In this document: positions 33,912 through 42,769 of the stretch, piece by piece
How the letters are laid out: the number at the start of each line of letters is the position of its first letter
How positions within the stretch are numbered: position 1 is the first letter of the stretch
Assembly (NCBI GenBank): GCA_021927905.1
Contig: BLLK01000028.1
Coordinates: forward strand, 78,298 to 142,297
Source of the DNA: Chaetoceros tenuissimus
Lineage: Eukaryota > Bacillariophyta > Thalassiosirophyceae > Chaetocerotales > Chaetocerotaceae
Length of the DNA stretch: 64,000 bases
Direction of reading: 5' to 3'
The notes under the pieces: generated by a model
Told to the model about the DNA's origin: nothing
Seen by the model: only the letters and a program-made list of their open reading frames with translations
Databases searched by the model: none
Program-made: the position numbers and the translations under genes

Positions 33912-35231
33912 CTATCCAGCAGTGATCATTCTGCGTTGAGCATTATCTTGTGCCATCTGCTCAATCTCGGCCCATCGAGCTGATACTGCCTCTTGTTTTC
34001 TCTTTGCCTCCTCTTCTTGCTTGAAATAGTCAGCTGTGCATTTGTCGTAAAGATCTAAATCGTACTCCATATACATTTTAAGCACATTTTGCGCAAGACC
34101 TTCCACTGTTGCATTCCAATGCCCAGAGCTATTCTTGTAAAGCGGTCCGTAAATAATAGGCAACACTTCATGAGCATTGAGTCTAGACAAGCACCCGCTG
34201 TTCACGAGATGTTCATTATTCCATAAAAATAAAGCACGCTCGACCACTTGAAAATGATCAGAATCAAGACATCTTGCTAAGTTTGAAAAGAGAGTGTTGG
34301 AAACCTTTGCGAGTTGATCAACGCCAAGAAGTTCTAAAATTTCTTCTAGCTCATTCAAAAAAAGGACTTGTTTTCCACTGCAGCTCCAAGGCCAACACTT
34401 GAAGAATCCATTCAGAATAGGTGCTGCAGTATCTGCATCTTTCTCTACATATTGAATGATACAGTATGATAGTTGTTGATGATACATTCCAACACACTTG
34501 GGTTTATGCAGAGGGATTAATGCACGAACCAAAAATTGTAAATGTTCCTTTTTGAGGGGAATGGCAAATCCGTTGATAATACTTCCCAAGATCTCCAAGA
34601 GTTCACCAATACCATTATGTCTCTCAGTTTCATAGACAAATCTGTAGAATACATTGGAAATTGCTCTTCTAATAAATGAACGGTGTGACATGAATTTACC
34701 ATAGATGCGATGAAGGATAGTTTTCAAATAATCTCTCTCACGTGGATCTTCTGAATCAAATAGTTCTACAAGTTGAAGACAGAACCTTTGATCCACATAC
34801 TTCTTCGCTGCCTTTGCATTTACTTCGGAGGATACAATGAATCTTAAAAAGAATTCATATGCAACCTGCAAATGAGGCCAAGCAGGCTCTAGTACCGGTT
34901 CGTCCTCCTCTGGATCAAAATCATCTGTGACTGGAGGAAGTGCACGGCACACATTAGCGGAAACACAGGCCATGAGGTCTGCCATGACAGATTCAGTGAA
35001 AATCTTTTGTCCAGCAGGTGGGTTCACATAATCAACAAGCTCAAGAAGAGTTTGACGTTTCAAGTCCTTGCCTCTTTTTTCAGAAGTTGGGTCGTCAAAA
35101 GAGAAAATCACTGAGCATAGTTGTAATTTGGCTCGAAATAATTCTTCACGTTTAGCAGCCGGTGCATCTCTGAGAGGAGGAAGGTCACGAAGAGCAGAAG
35201 CCGGTGCTCCTAATGCGGTAGTTGATGTCAT
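33912..35231 (-). CDS. PP2A regulatory subunit B56 (B')
   Basis: 439 aa, single exon. Directs protein phosphatase 2A to its substrates. The sequence is continuous HEAT-like alpha helices with B56 hallmarks: LPPLRDAPAAKREELFRAKL at the start of the fold, PAWPHLQVAYEFFLRFI, RERDYLKTILHRIYGKF, the RRAISNVFYRFVYE block, LKKEHLQFLVRALIPLHKP, and FQVVERALFLWNNE near the catalytic-subunit interface. It ends with a charged coil (EEEAKRKQEAV). Start: ATG at 35231. The frame stays open for about 40 more codons upstream, to a good acceptor-like tract (TATCTACAG at 35346-35354), so a 5'-UTR intron or an extra N-terminal exon is possible; I found no donor in the right phase. Confidence 0.92.
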   Translation of the reverse strand: MTSTTALGAPASALRDLPPLRDAPAAKREELFRAKLQLCSVIFSFDDPTSEKRGKDLKRQTLLELVDYVNPPAGQKIFTESVMADLMACVSANVCRALPPVTDDFDPEEDEPVLEPAWPHLQVAYEFFLRFIVSSEVNAKAAKKYVDQRFCLQLVELFDSEDPRERDYLKTILHRIYGKFMSHRSFIRRAISNVFYRFVYETERHNGIGELLEILGSIINGFAIPLKKEHLQFLVRALIPLHKPKCVGMYHQQLSYCIIQYVEKDADTAAPILNGFFKCWPWSCSGKQVLFLNELEEILELLGVDQLAKVSNTLFSNLARCLDSDHFQVVERALFLWNNEHLVNSGCLSRLNAHEVLPIIYGPLYKNSSGHWNATVEGLAQNVLKMYMEYDLDLYDKCTADYFKQEEEAKRKQEAVSARWAEIEQMAQDNAQRRMITAG

Positions 35232-35405
35232 GATGTTACTATTGGATGATGTAGTAGGTGAGGCTACGTTTCTACTGTCGGTATTAGCTCTAGCAGAGTC
35301 GGTATTGGATGATGCTGTCTGATTGTCTTTACTGCTGTCTGCCTGTAGATATGGTTAAAAATAAAAAATATTGAGTGAAAGTATATCAACCTTCTTGAGT
35401 TTTCT

Positions 35406-36098
35406 TCAGTCAACGTAAACGACGGGATCATCAGACAACAATTTACTAGAAACATGACCCTTCGCTTTCAAGGTTCGAAATCTCTTGGACTGACGTCTTT
35501 TCCTAGCAACCTCTGAGGAGTTCATTGGTTCTAGAGGCATATGGCCATTCCATCTCAGCGCATAAAGTTCTTCTCGCCTAGATACAAAAGAAGGAGACTC
35601 TTTGGGGATTCGTGAGGAAGTCTGCTGTGAGGATATCCCAGCATCTTTAGAACATATCCTTTTGTTTCGAGGCTCTAGTTGAAAGATACCCTTGACGTAC
35701 AACAAATGCAGCTGGTCTTTAAAGTCGATAGCTGTTGATGTTGGAGATTTAACGCCATTTGATGAGATATGCTTTTCCGAATGTGAAAAGCTATCAATCT
35801 CAGAGTCAATGATGAGCTGAGAACAGCTGGAACTACAAAGAGAGTCGACACAAAAAAGATCCTTCATCCAAGACCTGTTTTGCTTGCTCGCAAAAGATGT
35901 GTTTTTTCTAGAGATATTCTCATCGTCTCCCTGTTCAAATTTGATTGATGCATTTGCTGAGGATGATGCAGACGAATCCAGCCTAGGGTCATCTTTCTCA
36001 GGAAGAACATGCAGTTCAATACTATCCTCTGACTCGCAGCAGTGGACCTCAAAGCCTCCCGTAGAGCCTAACGAGGCTTCTTGTATATGGGGAGACAT
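35406..36098 (-). CDS. Hypothetical basic protein
   Basis: 230 aa, not recognised. Ser-rich and acidic in the first 110 residues (LDSSASSSANAS), then a middle segment FKDQLHLLYVKGIFQLEP and a basic end with ARKRRQSKRFR, which could serve as a nuclear localisation signal. No enzyme motif, signal peptide or membrane segment. The open frame starts at TTG 36152; ATG 36098 (MSPHIQEAS) is the first Met. It ends 175 bp before the B56 start on the same strand. Even base use and length make it plausible as a gene, but it could be longer or spliced. Confidence 0.5.
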   Translation of the reverse strand: MSPHIQEASLGSTGGFEVHCCESEDSIELHVLPEKDDPRLDSSASSSANASIKFEQGDDENISRKNTSFASKQNRSWMKDLFCVDSLCSSSCSQLIIDSEIDSFSHSEKHISSNGVKSPTSTAIDFKDQLHLLYVKGIFQLEPRNKRICSKDAGISSQQTSSRIPKESPSFVSRREELYALRWNGHMPLEPMNSSEVARKRRQSKRFRTLKAKGHVSSKLLSDDPVVYVD

Positions 36099-36973
36099 GG
36101 TTTGGGGATGATATCTCTTTTGAACCAAATGCCTTGAATAACGAAAGGGCAAAGAACCTTCTTCCCAATAAATAAAAAAGAAGCAGCCACTGCCACTGCC
36201 TCCATTCTCTTGCCTTCAGCAGATTTTCATCGCAATTGACACAAGATCGAGTTTTGCACTTAACAAATGATAGTGAAGTCCCGGTATATTTCTCTTATTG
36301 ACACGTATTCCCAAAATTTCAAAACGTGTTTAGGTATATTTCCCTCCCTTCAAGAGGTTACGAGCCTCACACGACCAGTCGGAACAACCGAAGATCTGCA
36401 CAACCTAGTGAACATGGAAAACTCACCTTCTGTTTACGCTTAGCACGACGAAGCATTGATTCTTCCCGAAAATATTTTTATAATAACGCAGCAATGAGGG
36501 ATAGATGCGTTTATATTTGTTTGAGTGGAATGATTTATCCAAGGTAGCAAGAGGTACAAGGCATGCTGTTGTGTTTCGGTCAATCATCGAGAGAGAGGGT
36601 GACCCATCTGCTCTGCTCATTGACAGAGGAAGGGATTATGAAAAAGAGACAAAGGGAAAAGAGAGAGAAAGTAGAATAATCGTGTCACCTCTTTTGCTCA
36701 TTTTATTTTGATGAGAATGTATGTCATACGTAAAGAAATACATACAAGATGTTGTTTTTTAAAATAAAGTTGTCAATAGATAGGCACAAAAAGGGGAAGC
36801 TATACAAGTGTATTGAGGCAGGTCCATTACATTCGGCTTTCATTTTTTACAAAATACATAATATCTTATAAAATCTCATTTGTCATTAATGATAGTCATT
36901 ACCCACCATATTGCTCTTGGTACACATAATTCACATTTTTATTCCTACCAAATGCATCATTTACTAGATTTAT
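36099..36973. other. Intergenic, no gene seen
   Basis: Short frames only. The 69-aa plus-strand frame at 36505 has a biased Arg/Glu composition and no support. Nothing else was recognised. Confidence 0.55.
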
Positions 36974-37988
36974 TCATCTATTCACTTTTTTGTCTACGAA
37001 TTCAGCATCGATGACATCCCCTTTTCTATTATGATTCTTACCAATACCATCACTTGCCTTCTTTGCCTTCCAGTCAAAGTCGTCAACTATGGTCTGGCCA
37101 CTAGTAGAATCGTAACTCGCAGAAGAACCTGCACTTTTTGTCGTGTCTATCATAATATTTCTTCCATTCACATTTAAGTAAAGTGAATCGATTGAACCAT
37201 TGACAGCACTCATAGTAGCAACACCACCGCCCATTCCTCTTGAACTTGTACTCATCACTTGGAAGCTGGCCTGGATTCTAGATTCTGTTTTACCATTGAT
37301 ACTTACTGTACTACTTGATTGTGAGAATGGTGTGGAAACTTCAATTGTTCCATCGCTACCCAAGCCTAGCGATCGCATCGCGTTACTATCTGCTACAATG
37401 AAATATTTTGCATCATTCATCAAATCTTCCATAGCTCGATTTTGATCTTCCATAGCTTGAGCTAAGTTCCCAACAAGGTTTCCTACAAGTGGTTTCATCA
37501 TTTTACCCATCATTCGGACTCCCAAAGGTGCATCCTAAAGATATAATGTAAGTAAAAGGGGAAGTTTTGAGATATATATGATTCGCAGTCTCGATATGGA
37601 TCCAACTTACCTTAAACATGGTGTCTATAGAAGAAGATACTTCCTCTTTCGCCTGTTCTTTACGAGTAATAGCTTCCTTTTTCTTGAATGGATTGAGATC
37701 TTTGATTTTGTCTATAGCTTTGCTAAGAAAATTGGATTCATTCTTTTTGGATGAAGCATAGCATCGAACTGAATTAGGAACATCGGGTTGAATTCTTTGA
37801 AAACTATTCGAGTTCAATAATGTTTGTTGGTTGTAAGGATTTGCTAGAGAGCGATCAGATAATGATGTGGTGACTATGTTTCTTTGTTGATGATTATGCG
37901 GTGCCACTGTGAATGCAAATGCGTGTTGCGAGAAAAGGGAAGCGCAACTGATGGATGATGCGATAGCTGCAGATTGTTTCAATTTCAT
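36974..37988 (-). CDS. Plastid-targeted protein of unknown function
   Basis: Exons on the minus strand are 37988-37611 and 37534-36974 (312 aa), with a 76-bp intron (GTAAGT...TTTAG). MKLKQSAAIASSISCASLFSQHAFA followed by FTVAPH is a textbook ASAFAP presequence, predicting plastid import. The mature protein begins with a basic stretch (KDLNPFKKKEA), then MMGKMMKPLVGNLVGNLAQAMEDQNRAMEDLMNDA, a helical Met-rich segment. A C-terminal domain (about 185-280) with strands such as TIEVSTPFSQSSSTVSINGK and SIDSLYLNVNGRNIMIDTT resembles a lipocalin- or cystatin-sized beta fold. I do not recognise the family. An upstream in-frame ATG at 38054 would add 22 residues before the signal peptide and is less likely. 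Confidence 0.7.
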
Positions 37989-38264
37989 TATACTTGATTG
38001 ATGAGTGTTTGTTGTTAACTTTTGAATAATTGTAAGGGAATGAATAACTTTCATTATTTATGAGCCAGATACTGCTGGACTGCTGGAATTTTACTTTTGA
38101 AAAGAACCCTTTAGAAAGAAAAAAGAAGATATCAATCAACAACAAAACACATCAGTTTCGTTTTCCATCCATCAACGATCAGGGATCAGGGTGAAGTCTG
38201 CATTACAATAATCACAACCAGGAATTCGGTGTTGTTCCAAAATCATGTGAACAAATTTATAAGA

Positions 38265-38272
38265 TTATATAC
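38265..38272 (+). promoter_or_regulatory. TATA-like element before the permuted tRNA gene
   Basis: TTATATAC lies 30-37 nt before the first tRNA base and is followed by a CAA-rich stretch. Upstream TATA-like boxes support Pol III transcription of tRNA genes in several algae and plants. Positional inference only. Confidence 0.3.
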
Positions 38273-38301
38273 AAAAACAACACAGTCATTTCATATCAAA
38301 T

Positions 38302-38381
38302 TTCGAATGGTCACTGGTTCGATCCCGGTTGTGCGCTCATCGAGTGCGCATATAGCTCAGTGGTAGAGCGTTCGATTGCAG
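38302..38381 (+). tRNA. Circularly permuted tRNA-Cys (GCA)
   Basis: The 3' half (positions 38-73) lies at 38302-38337 and precedes the 5' half (positions 1-37) at 38346-38381. Joined in order 5' half then 3' half, a full cloverleaf forms. The acceptor stem pairs 38346-38352 with 38330-38336 (six Watson-Crick pairs and one G-U). The D stem is GCTC/GAGC with loop AGTGGTA. The anticodon stem pairs TTCGA (38371-38375) with TCGAA (38303-38307). The T stem is ACTGG/CCGGT with loop TTCGATC. Anticodon GCA is at 38378-38380, and U73 (38337) fits tRNA-Cys. The B box (GGTTCGATCCC, 38316-38326) therefore precedes the A box (TAGCTCAGTGG, 38353-38363). Eight further nt (38338-38345) separate U73 from G1. 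CCA is not encoded. T runs follow. The flanks form a relaxed bulge-helix-bulge: TTG 38376-38378 with CAA 38297-38299, each side followed by a 3-nt bulge that places cuts at the canonical 37/38 junction. Confidence 0.87.
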
Positions 38382-38385
38382 ATTG

Positions 38386-38390
38386 TTTTT
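38386..38390 (+). terminator. Pol III terminator T5
   Basis: Five T residues begin four bases after the end of the tRNA 5' half, as expected if transcription runs through 3' half, linker and 5' half in that order. Confidence 0.6.
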
Positions 38391-38394
38391 GGGC

Positions 38395-38400
38395 TTTTTT
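38395..38400 (+). terminator. Backup Pol III terminator T6
   Basis: A second run of six T residues, four bases after the first run. Confidence 0.5.
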
Positions 38401-38957
38401 ACAAGTTTTGTAGTTGCAGACGATGGTACTTAGGTACAAGGTCTGTAAGTTATGGAATCTTGTTCTTTTGTTTAAAATGATGTTACCTTACTCGTGAGGT
38501 TTATAACAATTTCTTATAAAAAGAAAGTTTGTGTCGAAAACTTACATGAAGCACCCAATACGCTTTCAATGATGAATACCTTGATTTGATGTTGTTAAAT
38601 GATGAAAAAAATGACCACAATCAATCACCCTTAGTGTACCGGTACGAGTAATATCCCTCTCCATTCCTAGAAGCACATCATAATATAAGTGCATCCAAAC
38701 ATCGTGACATGTGTTTTATAATTTTGGAAATGAAACGCATTTGTTTCTGGACAATCTTCAAAGCAATAATAGCAATTCTACACATATTACATCATTAATA
38801 TAAACTACTGCATCAATCCTCGAGAAAATGATATCTACTAAGTTAACAAGGAACTAGAGCATTATAGTTCATCTCAATATACTCTATATTCGTAATATAA
38901 TATTCAAGAAACTTCTCAGCTTCTTTCATTTGCAAAAAGCAATTTCTAGCAAATTGT
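38401..38957. other. Intergenic, no gene seen
   Basis: Between the permuted tRNA gene and the 3' end of the FCP gene. A second copy of either tRNA half was looked for here and not found. Confidence 0.6.
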
Positions 38958-39804
38958 TTACATGAATGGTGCCATAGGCTCTCCATCGTAGTGTGGTACT
39001 ACTCCAGTCAAAAGTGGAACGGATCCCTCAACCTTTTGCTCTGCCAAGAATCCGATAATTCCAATTTGTGCCAAGCGTCCGTTATTCAACTCCTTGATGA
39101 GTCCTTCAGCTTTTTGAGCCTCAGACTTATTCTTGGAGAAACCAAATGGGTCGAAAAGATTGAGTGGAACTGGGTGAGGGATAAGCTCAGAGTGATCAGA
39201 GAAGTTAGGGAATGCACCTGGCTTTCCTCCACGCATGTAATGGGTTCCAGCAGCCTCAGAGAACCATTCAAGGAATCCAACGAAAAGAAGAATTTGCCAC
39301 TTTGCTGGGTCAGAAAGAGCATCCCATTGCTCTGGAGGAGAACCAGCGTCGTATGGGTATGGAGTTCCGCTGAAGTCAATCTGAATAAAATAATGATTAG
39401 AAATCTATATTGAAAAAAAAAAGAAACCATATACACAGTCTCTTCTCATATTGACTAATATCATCATTATACAACGTCATCACAGATGAACAAGCACTTA
39501 CTGGGAATGGCCAGTGAATTCCGTTTGACTGAACAATGTATCCAACAAAAGCTGCCATAGCAACACGTCCATGCTTGATCTCGGAATGTCTCAAAAATCC
39601 AATAGTAGCCTCATTGGTCTCTCCCCAGATGGTAGTGGATGCAAGCTGAAGAGGATCGTAGTACTTCAATACTGGGTTGGACTTCTCAGCGATCTCCTGA
39701 AGATCATCCATAGCTGCCTTGGTAGCAACAGACTTTGGAGAGGAAGTTGATGGAGCAAATGCTGCAGCAGATGCGATGAGAGATGCAAGGATTGAGAGCT
39801 TCAT
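38958..39804 (-). CDS. Fucoxanthin-chlorophyll a/c light-harvesting protein
   Basis: Antenna protein of the thylakoid membrane. Exons on the minus strand are 39804-39502 and 39380-38958 (241 aa), with a 121-bp intron (GTAAGT...TTCAG). MKLSILASLIASAAA followed by FAPSTSS is the classic ASAFAP presequence. Helix 1 carries the chlorophyll-binding ExxxxR pattern in FLRHSEIKHGRVAMAAFVGY. Helix 2 is in the WQILLFVGFLEWFSEAAG region. Helix 3 has ELNNGRLAQIGIIGFLAEQ, with the paired motif that salt-bridges to helix 1. Residues between helices 1 and 2 (IHWPFPIDFSGTPYPYDAGS) are intact across the splice. Length is longer than minimal Lhcf proteins, and the subfamily (Lhcr, Lhcq or Lhcz type) cannot be fixed by eye. 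Confidence 0.93.
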
Positions 39805-40195
39805 TTTGACTTAACAGTGTATTTTAATGCAATTGATGGTACTTGAAATTGCATTCAAAGCAGAAAGCAGTGTGGTGAGAAAAGCATGAAAGACGACGCT
39901 GTTGAAGTTCAGGTCAAGGTATCTACCCAAAATTGGCGGTTAAAATGGACGTTAATATGAGAGGAAGAGAAGAGAAAGAGAGGGAGAATAAATACCAAGA
40001 ATGAGCCAAACGGGAAACGAGCTTTTCTCATTTTTCGAAATTGAAAGCAATCAACGTACTGTACAAAGTTTGAATAGTATTATATGTAAACATGTAACAT
40101 ATGTAATGAACTATGATTTATATTGTACTATATCAGCATCACTGTTCTAATTTTCACATCATTGAAAAACTCCTCAGTTGCTGTATTTTTTACAT
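39805..40195. other. Upstream region of the FCP gene
   Basis: Contains the FCP 5' flank and the 3' flank of the next minus-strand gene. A purine-rich GAGAGG/GAAGAG tract lies at about 39960-39990. No defined light-responsive motif was recognised. Confidence 0.4.
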
Positions 40196-41290
40196 CTAAA
40201 AATGACTCATTTTTGGCATATATTCTACACCAAAAAGCTCTGCTAACTTTGCTTTTCTTGCTTCGCACTGCAAGTACAACTTTCTATGACGATTGTACAC
40301 CGCATCAGTTTCTGAAATTGGTAATTTCGGCATTTCGATCCAGTTGGGAATCTCGCGTTTACGTCGAATAGCTTCCTCAATTGCTTCTCTGCGTTCCTTT
40401 CCATCTTCCTGTTTTTCCTTGCATGTGTCGTACAGAAATTGGAAAGCCTTCACTCCGCGGTGTGGCGGCTTTTTAATAAAACTTTCAACTTTTCGCACTT
40501 GAACAGCCTTAGGAACATTCATAGGGGACGTTAGAGTAGCAAACTTGCTGTCCATACGTTCATCTGATTCCTCACATGTTCTTGAGCAAGTGGCCTTTCC
40601 TCTCCTAAGCTGTAATTTTACTCTACTTTGGACATAGTGAAATTTCGGATTTGTTGGTATCTTCATAGCCCTTAGTTTCTTCATTTCTTCGATTTGCTGT
40701 TGAACATGAGCACTAATCATTTCTTCCATTTGCTTCTTTTGTTTTACTGCAGACTCATACAATCTTGCACAGGCTTCACGAGAAACGAGGCTGGTATGCT
40801 GAATTCTTTTTTGTTGTTTGTCGATGGAGACATTCACTTTTGAATCTTTCTGTTTTGAAGCTTGCTGTTTCATTTGATGCCTAGCATAGATTGGGACTGT
40901 AGGTCTCGGCTTCCTTTTCATCATTGTTCTGTTTTGAGTTTGTCTGTTTTTAGATTTTGGCTTTCTTGCCGGTGTTGGTAAATTATGAATGTTTTTCGGT
41001 TTGGATACAATATTTGGTTTCTTAGTTGAATCCATACTTGTCGAAATATTTTGTTTGTACGCCAGATACGAATTGAATCCAGTCACGGTACAGTCATTTT
41101 GTGCGTTCGCTTTTGCTATAAGTTCCAACATGTATTTGAAGCTCTTTGTATTCGTTTCGGTTGTCATGAGATATGAATTTGATGTAGAACCGTTTCTTGA
41201 TTGAGGTTCTACAAGAATTTCTCCAGAACGAGGATGGAGCAACATCTCTATCGATGTTTCCGGTGTTACAGTGACTGATGATGCACTCAT
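40196..41290 (-). CDS. Hypothetical basic coiled-coil protein
   Basis: 364 aa, single exon, not recognised. The N-terminal 85 residues are neutral. Residues from about 90 to 165 are very rich in Lys, Arg, Gln and Pro (KPKSKNRQTQNRTMMKRKPR), and residues 175-215 form a coiled-coil-like helix (SAVKQKKQMEEMISAHVQQQ). The C-terminal 90 residues hold FIKKPPHRGVKAFQFLYDTC, a charged helix ending in RRKREIPNWIEMP and YLQCEARKAKLAELFGVEYM, which look structured. No targeting peptide. Cytoskeletal or nuclear roles are both possible. The ATG at 41290 is the natural start. Confidence 0.6.
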   Translation of the reverse strand: MSASSVTVTPETSIEMLLHPRSGEILVEPQSRNGSTSNSYLMTTETNTKSFKYMLELIAKANAQNDCTVTGFNSYLAYKQNISTSMDSTKKPNIVSKPKNIHNLPTPARKPKSKNRQTQNRTMMKRKPRPTVPIYARHQMKQQASKQKDSKVNVSIDKQQKRIQHTSLVSREACARLYESAVKQKKQMEEMISAHVQQQIEEMKKLRAMKIPTNPKFHYVQSRVKLQLRRGKATCSRTCEESDERMDSKFATLTSPMNVPKAVQVRKVESFIKKPPHRGVKAFQFLYDTCKEKQEDGKERREAIEEAIRRKREIPNWIEMPKLPISETDAVYNRHRKLYLQCEARKAKLAELFGVEYMPKMSHF

Positions 41291-41592
41291 TCTACCTCAA
41301 TCTGCTGTTTATGAATATGAAATAAATGAAATGGGTGTTGACGACCTATTTCTGGAAGTTATGAATTATTGAGATGTAGTCTCAGCTTATGAATTGAATT
41401 GAAAGCAATTCTCTATTTGTACTCGATGATGGTAATTATGAAGAGTACCGTAAGGTATGGGAAAGTGAAGTTTTGAAGTGTAGTTGAAATAAGTGACCAC
41501 CCGATGGAAACGACTGCCAGAATAGTTGAATAATAACTATAACTAGAATGCAACACTTGTGTTACTCATCTGTTATTCTGTTCTTTATGTTT

Positions 41593-41644
41593 GCACATAA
41601 TGTGACTTAAGTTTTTCACGATCGAGCACATAGTGTGACTTGCG
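41593..41644. repeat. Paired palindromic repeat
   Basis: GCACATAATGTGACTT at 41593-41608 recurs as GCACATAGTGTGACTT at 41626-41641, 33 bp apart. Each contains a near-perfect inverted repeat (CACAT/ATGTG). A weaker third copy (GCATCATGATATGACTA) starts at 41682. Possible regulatory half-sites; function unknown. Confidence 0.45.
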
Positions 41645-42248
41645 AGCGTTGGGTGACGACTTTCCAATAGCCCAATCGTTCGCATCATGATATGACTAGA
41701 TGCTGTCATGTAATAAATTATTCGAGATGAGCGTTGGATGAAAATAAAATTCATTTTGAAACTAAATTATTTGCTTTTGCAAGACTCAATGTCATTTCAG
41801 TTACTTTTAGTACCATGCAGGAGTTATTTTCATAAAATGTATGACCCATATATGTCATTACACATGAATTCTTGACATCATTTTTGAATGATTTCGGAAT
41901 TTTTTAATAGTGACAAAAGAAGACTCGATCGCTAACCCGATTTCCATTCAATTGCAAAGAGTAGCATCAGTTGAGAAAGAGAAAAGTAGTATCCTCCAAC
42001 TGAAGCTAGAGTAGGTGTCAAAGCCATTGTAAGCGCTACACTAGTCAAAAGCAATTTGGTTGTGTAGCATTGGAAGAATGCATAACGTATGTTACGTAAG
42101 TGCAACTTGCTATGGATTGGAAACTTAACCAGGCACAGGTATAACTAGATTTATGTTTTTTCCTCAAACACTTATGGCCTACCAATGTTTTTTAAATACT
42201 TCCACGAATTATACTTATACTTAGCAAAAGGTTACTTGTAGTATAGGT

Positions 42249-42276
42249 CTACCATCTACCATCTACCATCTACCAT
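42249..42276. repeat. Heptamer tandem repeat (CTACCAT)x4
   Basis: Four exact head-to-tail copies of CTACCAT, a small minisatellite-like array about 0.5 kb upstream of the next coding start. Confidence 0.9.
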
Positions 42277-42769
42277 ATACGACTTATTCTAAGTATTGGA
42301 ACAATTTTCATCATTTTGAATCTCTGAAACGAAATCGAACAAGAACTTCTACGTACAAATAGCCATGTTTTTTCATCTCCACCTTTACTCATCGCCAGCG
42401 GTGTTGATTTTTCAATGTTGACGAAAATAATTACTGTATAACACATAGTATCTTAACGGTCATCCTGACATAAAAGTTCAAATCTTTGTACAAGACAATG
42501 GACAATCCTCTTAGTTTTCAAAACAACATGTGTATGTTTCAGTGAAAGTATGAAGCACATGAAACCGTTATTGATATAACCCTCATTGCCCGCGCTACTT
42601 TTCTCTCATTTTTTGCATTCGTGGCAAACCAAAAATTTTCCAGTCTTGTAAATACAAGATTTTGTTTTGCCTCCCCACGCACCACTACGTACACTTCTCT
42701 ACTTCGACACCAAACTTTAGATATCTTTTTGAATTTATTTGCTTCGAACTCCAACTGCAGGGTCTCATA

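Larger units (their letters stand above)
41291..42769. other. Long divergent intergenic region
   Basis: About 1.5 kb between divergently transcribed genes. Holds the small repeats listed separately and only short, non-conserved frames. No RNA gene was recognised. Confidence 0.5.

Noticed and set aside
35264-35455. Minus frame with an ATG just upstream of B56 as its first exon
   Set aside because: The only candidate donor (GTTGAT) is poor and leaves the wrong phase for B56.
36505-36711. 68-aa Arg/Glu-rich plus frame
   Set aside because: Composition-driven frame in a purine-rich stretch; no supporting signal.
38302-38385. Reading the tRNA locus as two unrelated broken tRNA genes
   Set aside because: The two halves complete each other exactly (acceptor, anticodon stem, U73 with a GCA anticodon). 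Neither has its missing half on its outer side, and the Pol III T runs come after the 5' half.
41566-41754. 62-aa minus frame over the palindromic repeats
   Set aside because: The frame is explained by the repeats and begins at a poor context; no homology.
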